From positions 1 through 6,844 of the forward strand of contig CAMVNL010000123.1 in the NCBI GenBank assembly GCA_947168785.1: a stretch of DNA of 6,844 nucleotides, read 5' to 3'. Under the pieces are notes generated by a model that searched no databases, had not been told where the DNA came from, and saw nothing but the letters and a program-made list of their open reading frames with translations. The stretch comes from an uncultured Clostridia bacterium (GTDB lineage: Bacteria; Bacillota; Clostridia; Oscillospirales; Acutalibacteraceae). The position numbers and the translations under genes were made by a program. Within the stretch, counting starts at the first letter, position 1. Each line of letters opens with the position of its first letter. This document shows positions 5,996-6,844 of the stretch, one piece after another.

Positions 5996-6015
5996 TCGAG
6001 CGTCAGCTCGACAAA
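5996..6015. repeat. Palindromic end repeat, right copy
   Basis: CGAGC (5997-6001) and GCTCG (6006-6010) form a stem with a 4-nt loop. The copy matches the left one in direct orientation except for one missing C in the loop and loss of the outer stem bases on its left side (TTTT in place of TTTG and T). It lies 14 bp past the stop codon of the HAD phosphatase gene and could protect or end that transcript's 3' end (inference). Confidence 0.7.
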
Positions 6016-6029
6016 TCCCCATTTCAGGA

Positions 6030-6824
6030 TCAGCTCAGCAACTTCCCCAGTTCGCCGATGTTGTCCAGCGCGAGGGTGGCGCGGATGGGAGATTTTTCAT
6101 ACTGCTCGGGCGAGGTGACGCCGGTAAAGACCAGAACGGATTTCAGGCCGTTGTTCGCGCCGATGGCGATATCCGTTTCCAGCCGGTCGCCCACGAAGCA
6201 GATCTCCTCCCGGGTGCAGCCGATGCGGTTGGTGACGTAATCCACCGTAAAGCCGTAGGGCTTGCCCATGATGAGGTCCGGCGTGCGGCCGGTGGAGGCC
6301 TCGAACATGGCGATGAACGCCCCCACGTCCGGCATGAAGCCGTGGGCCAGCGGGCAGTTCACGTCCGGGTGGGTGGCGATATACTCCGCGCCGTCCGCGA
6401 GGAAATTGGCGGTTTTGTCGATATCGTCATAGGAGAATTCCGTATCGAAGCCCACCACCACGATATCGGGGTGCTCCTCCGTCAGCGGGATGCCCGCCGC
6501 CTCAAAGTCGCCCCGCAGATTATGGTTACCCAGCAGGTAGACCGTCTTGCCCTTTCTGTGACGCTGTAAAAAGTCGATGGTCACGTGGGAGGAGATGATG
6601 ACGCTCCCCTCCTCGGCGTGGAACCCGGTCTTTTCCAGCTTGTCGAGGCATTCCTGCTCGTTGTGGGATGAATTATTTGTAAAGAAAAAAAAGTCTTTTC
6701 CGCTGCGCTTCACCGCTTCGGCAAATTCCACCGCGCCGGGCAGCAGCTCGTAGCACAGATAAAAGGTGCCGTCCATATCCACGATGAAGCACCTGACGTC
6801 GGAAAACGTCTCGATCACGTCCAT
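6030..6824 (-). CDS. HAD-IIA family phosphatase (NagD-like)
   Basis: Predicted cytoplasmic Mg-dependent phosphatase of 264 residues, the usual length for the family. The four HAD motifs are intact: I, DMDGT (16-20; nucleophile Asp16, acid/base Asp18); II, FFFFTNNSS (45-53); III, Lys188 in MGKP; and IV, VGDRLETDI (211-219; Asp213 and Asp218 for metal). The C2-type cap lies between motifs II and III (about 70-180). Characterised relatives act on nucleotide monophosphates (NagD), sugar phosphates (AraL) or p-nitrophenyl phosphate, so the substrate cannot be assigned. The nearby alpha-glucosidase fits a sugar-phosphate role only loosely. The start is the first plausible ATG, with the DMDGT motif at the expected distance; only 20 bp upstream are in the window and the ribosome binding site there (GGGA, 10 nt away) is weak. 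Confidence 0.87.
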   Translation of the reverse strand: MDVIETFSDVRCFIVDMDGTFYLCYELLPGAVEFAEAVKRSGKDFFFFTNNSSHNEQECLDKLEKTGFHAEEGSVIISSHVTIDFLQRHRKGKTVYLLGNHNLRGDFEAAGIPLTEEHPDIVVVGFDTEFSYDDIDKTANFLADGAEYIATHPDVNCPLAHGFMPDVGAFIAMFEASTGRTPDLIMGKPYGFTVDYVTNRIGCTREEICFVGDRLETDIAIGANNGLKSVLVFTGVTSPEQYEKSPIRATLALDNIGELGKLLS

Positions 6825-6844
6825 TCTGTCAGTATCCCGTCTCT

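Larger units (their letters stand above)
5861..6015. repeat. Inverted tandem-heptamer element C (AGTTGAA type) with structured core and palindromic ends
   Basis: The left arm is AGTTGAA three times (5887-5907). The right arm is four looser units in inverted orientation (TTTATCT, TTCAACT, TTTCACT, TTTAACT; 5966-5993). Inside them are TCGG (5910-5913), a hairpin AAGCCC-TGTC-GGGCTT (5914-5929), TGATTATAT (5929-5937), CCGGTCGCAG (5947-5956) and CCGA (5959-5962), in the same order as in element B. Outside the arms, two copies of a palindromic sequence bracket the element. The whole occupies most of the spacer between the HAD phosphatase stop and the GH13 promoter. Confidence 0.85.

Noticed and set aside
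6685..6692. Run of eight A in the HAD gene as a programmed slippage site
   Set aside because: The frame is intact and the run simply encodes the phenylalanine-rich strand leading into HAD motif II.

Overview
The window reads as chromosomal DNA of an anaerobic, probably gut-associated Firmicute (class Clostridia, order not resolved). The reasons are GC-rich coding sequence separated by AT-rich spacers, strong GGAGG-type ribosome binding sites, and a mix of intracellular glycoside hydrolases with clostridial-type housekeeping proteins. The assignment is inference from gene style and family resemblance, not from a marker gene.

Every supported gene lies on the minus strand, so transcription runs from right to left. 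In that order they are: a HAD-IIA (NagD-like) phosphatase (6824-6030); a GH13 alpha-glucosidase of the oligo-1,6-glucosidase type (5807-4125); an alpha/beta hydrolase of the monoacylglycerol-lipase type (3965-3030), overlapping by 11 bp a small DUF1624/heparan-alpha-glucosaminide N-acetyltransferase-like membrane protein (3040-2276); a divergent, extended PRPP synthetase (2108-912); and the N-terminal third of a GH92 alpha-mannosidase-like protein (679 to the window edge). The theme is sugar and sugar-phosphate metabolism, but only the hydrolase/membrane-protein pair looks tightly co-translated. There are no RNA genes, transposases, CRISPR arrays or defence genes.

The spacers are the unusual part. 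Three of the four (703-855, 4008-4113, 5861-6015) hold the same architecture: about four tandem 7-bp units, a middle of roughly 50-100 bp, then about four 7-bp units in inverted orientation. The heptamer differs between elements (AGTCGGA, AGATGAA, AGTTGAA) but matches between the two arms of each element, so the arms can pair. The middles of the second and third elements are related to each other: TCGG, a small hairpin, TGATTATA, CCGGYCGCAG, then CCGA. The third element is also bracketed by two direct copies of a palindromic sequence. These look like members of a repeated intergenic element family and are the best candidate for something undescribed here. The fourth spacer (2109-2275) holds instead a plausible promoter and a leader hairpin for the PRPP synthetase gene. 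No gene-free stretch exceeds 300 bases.
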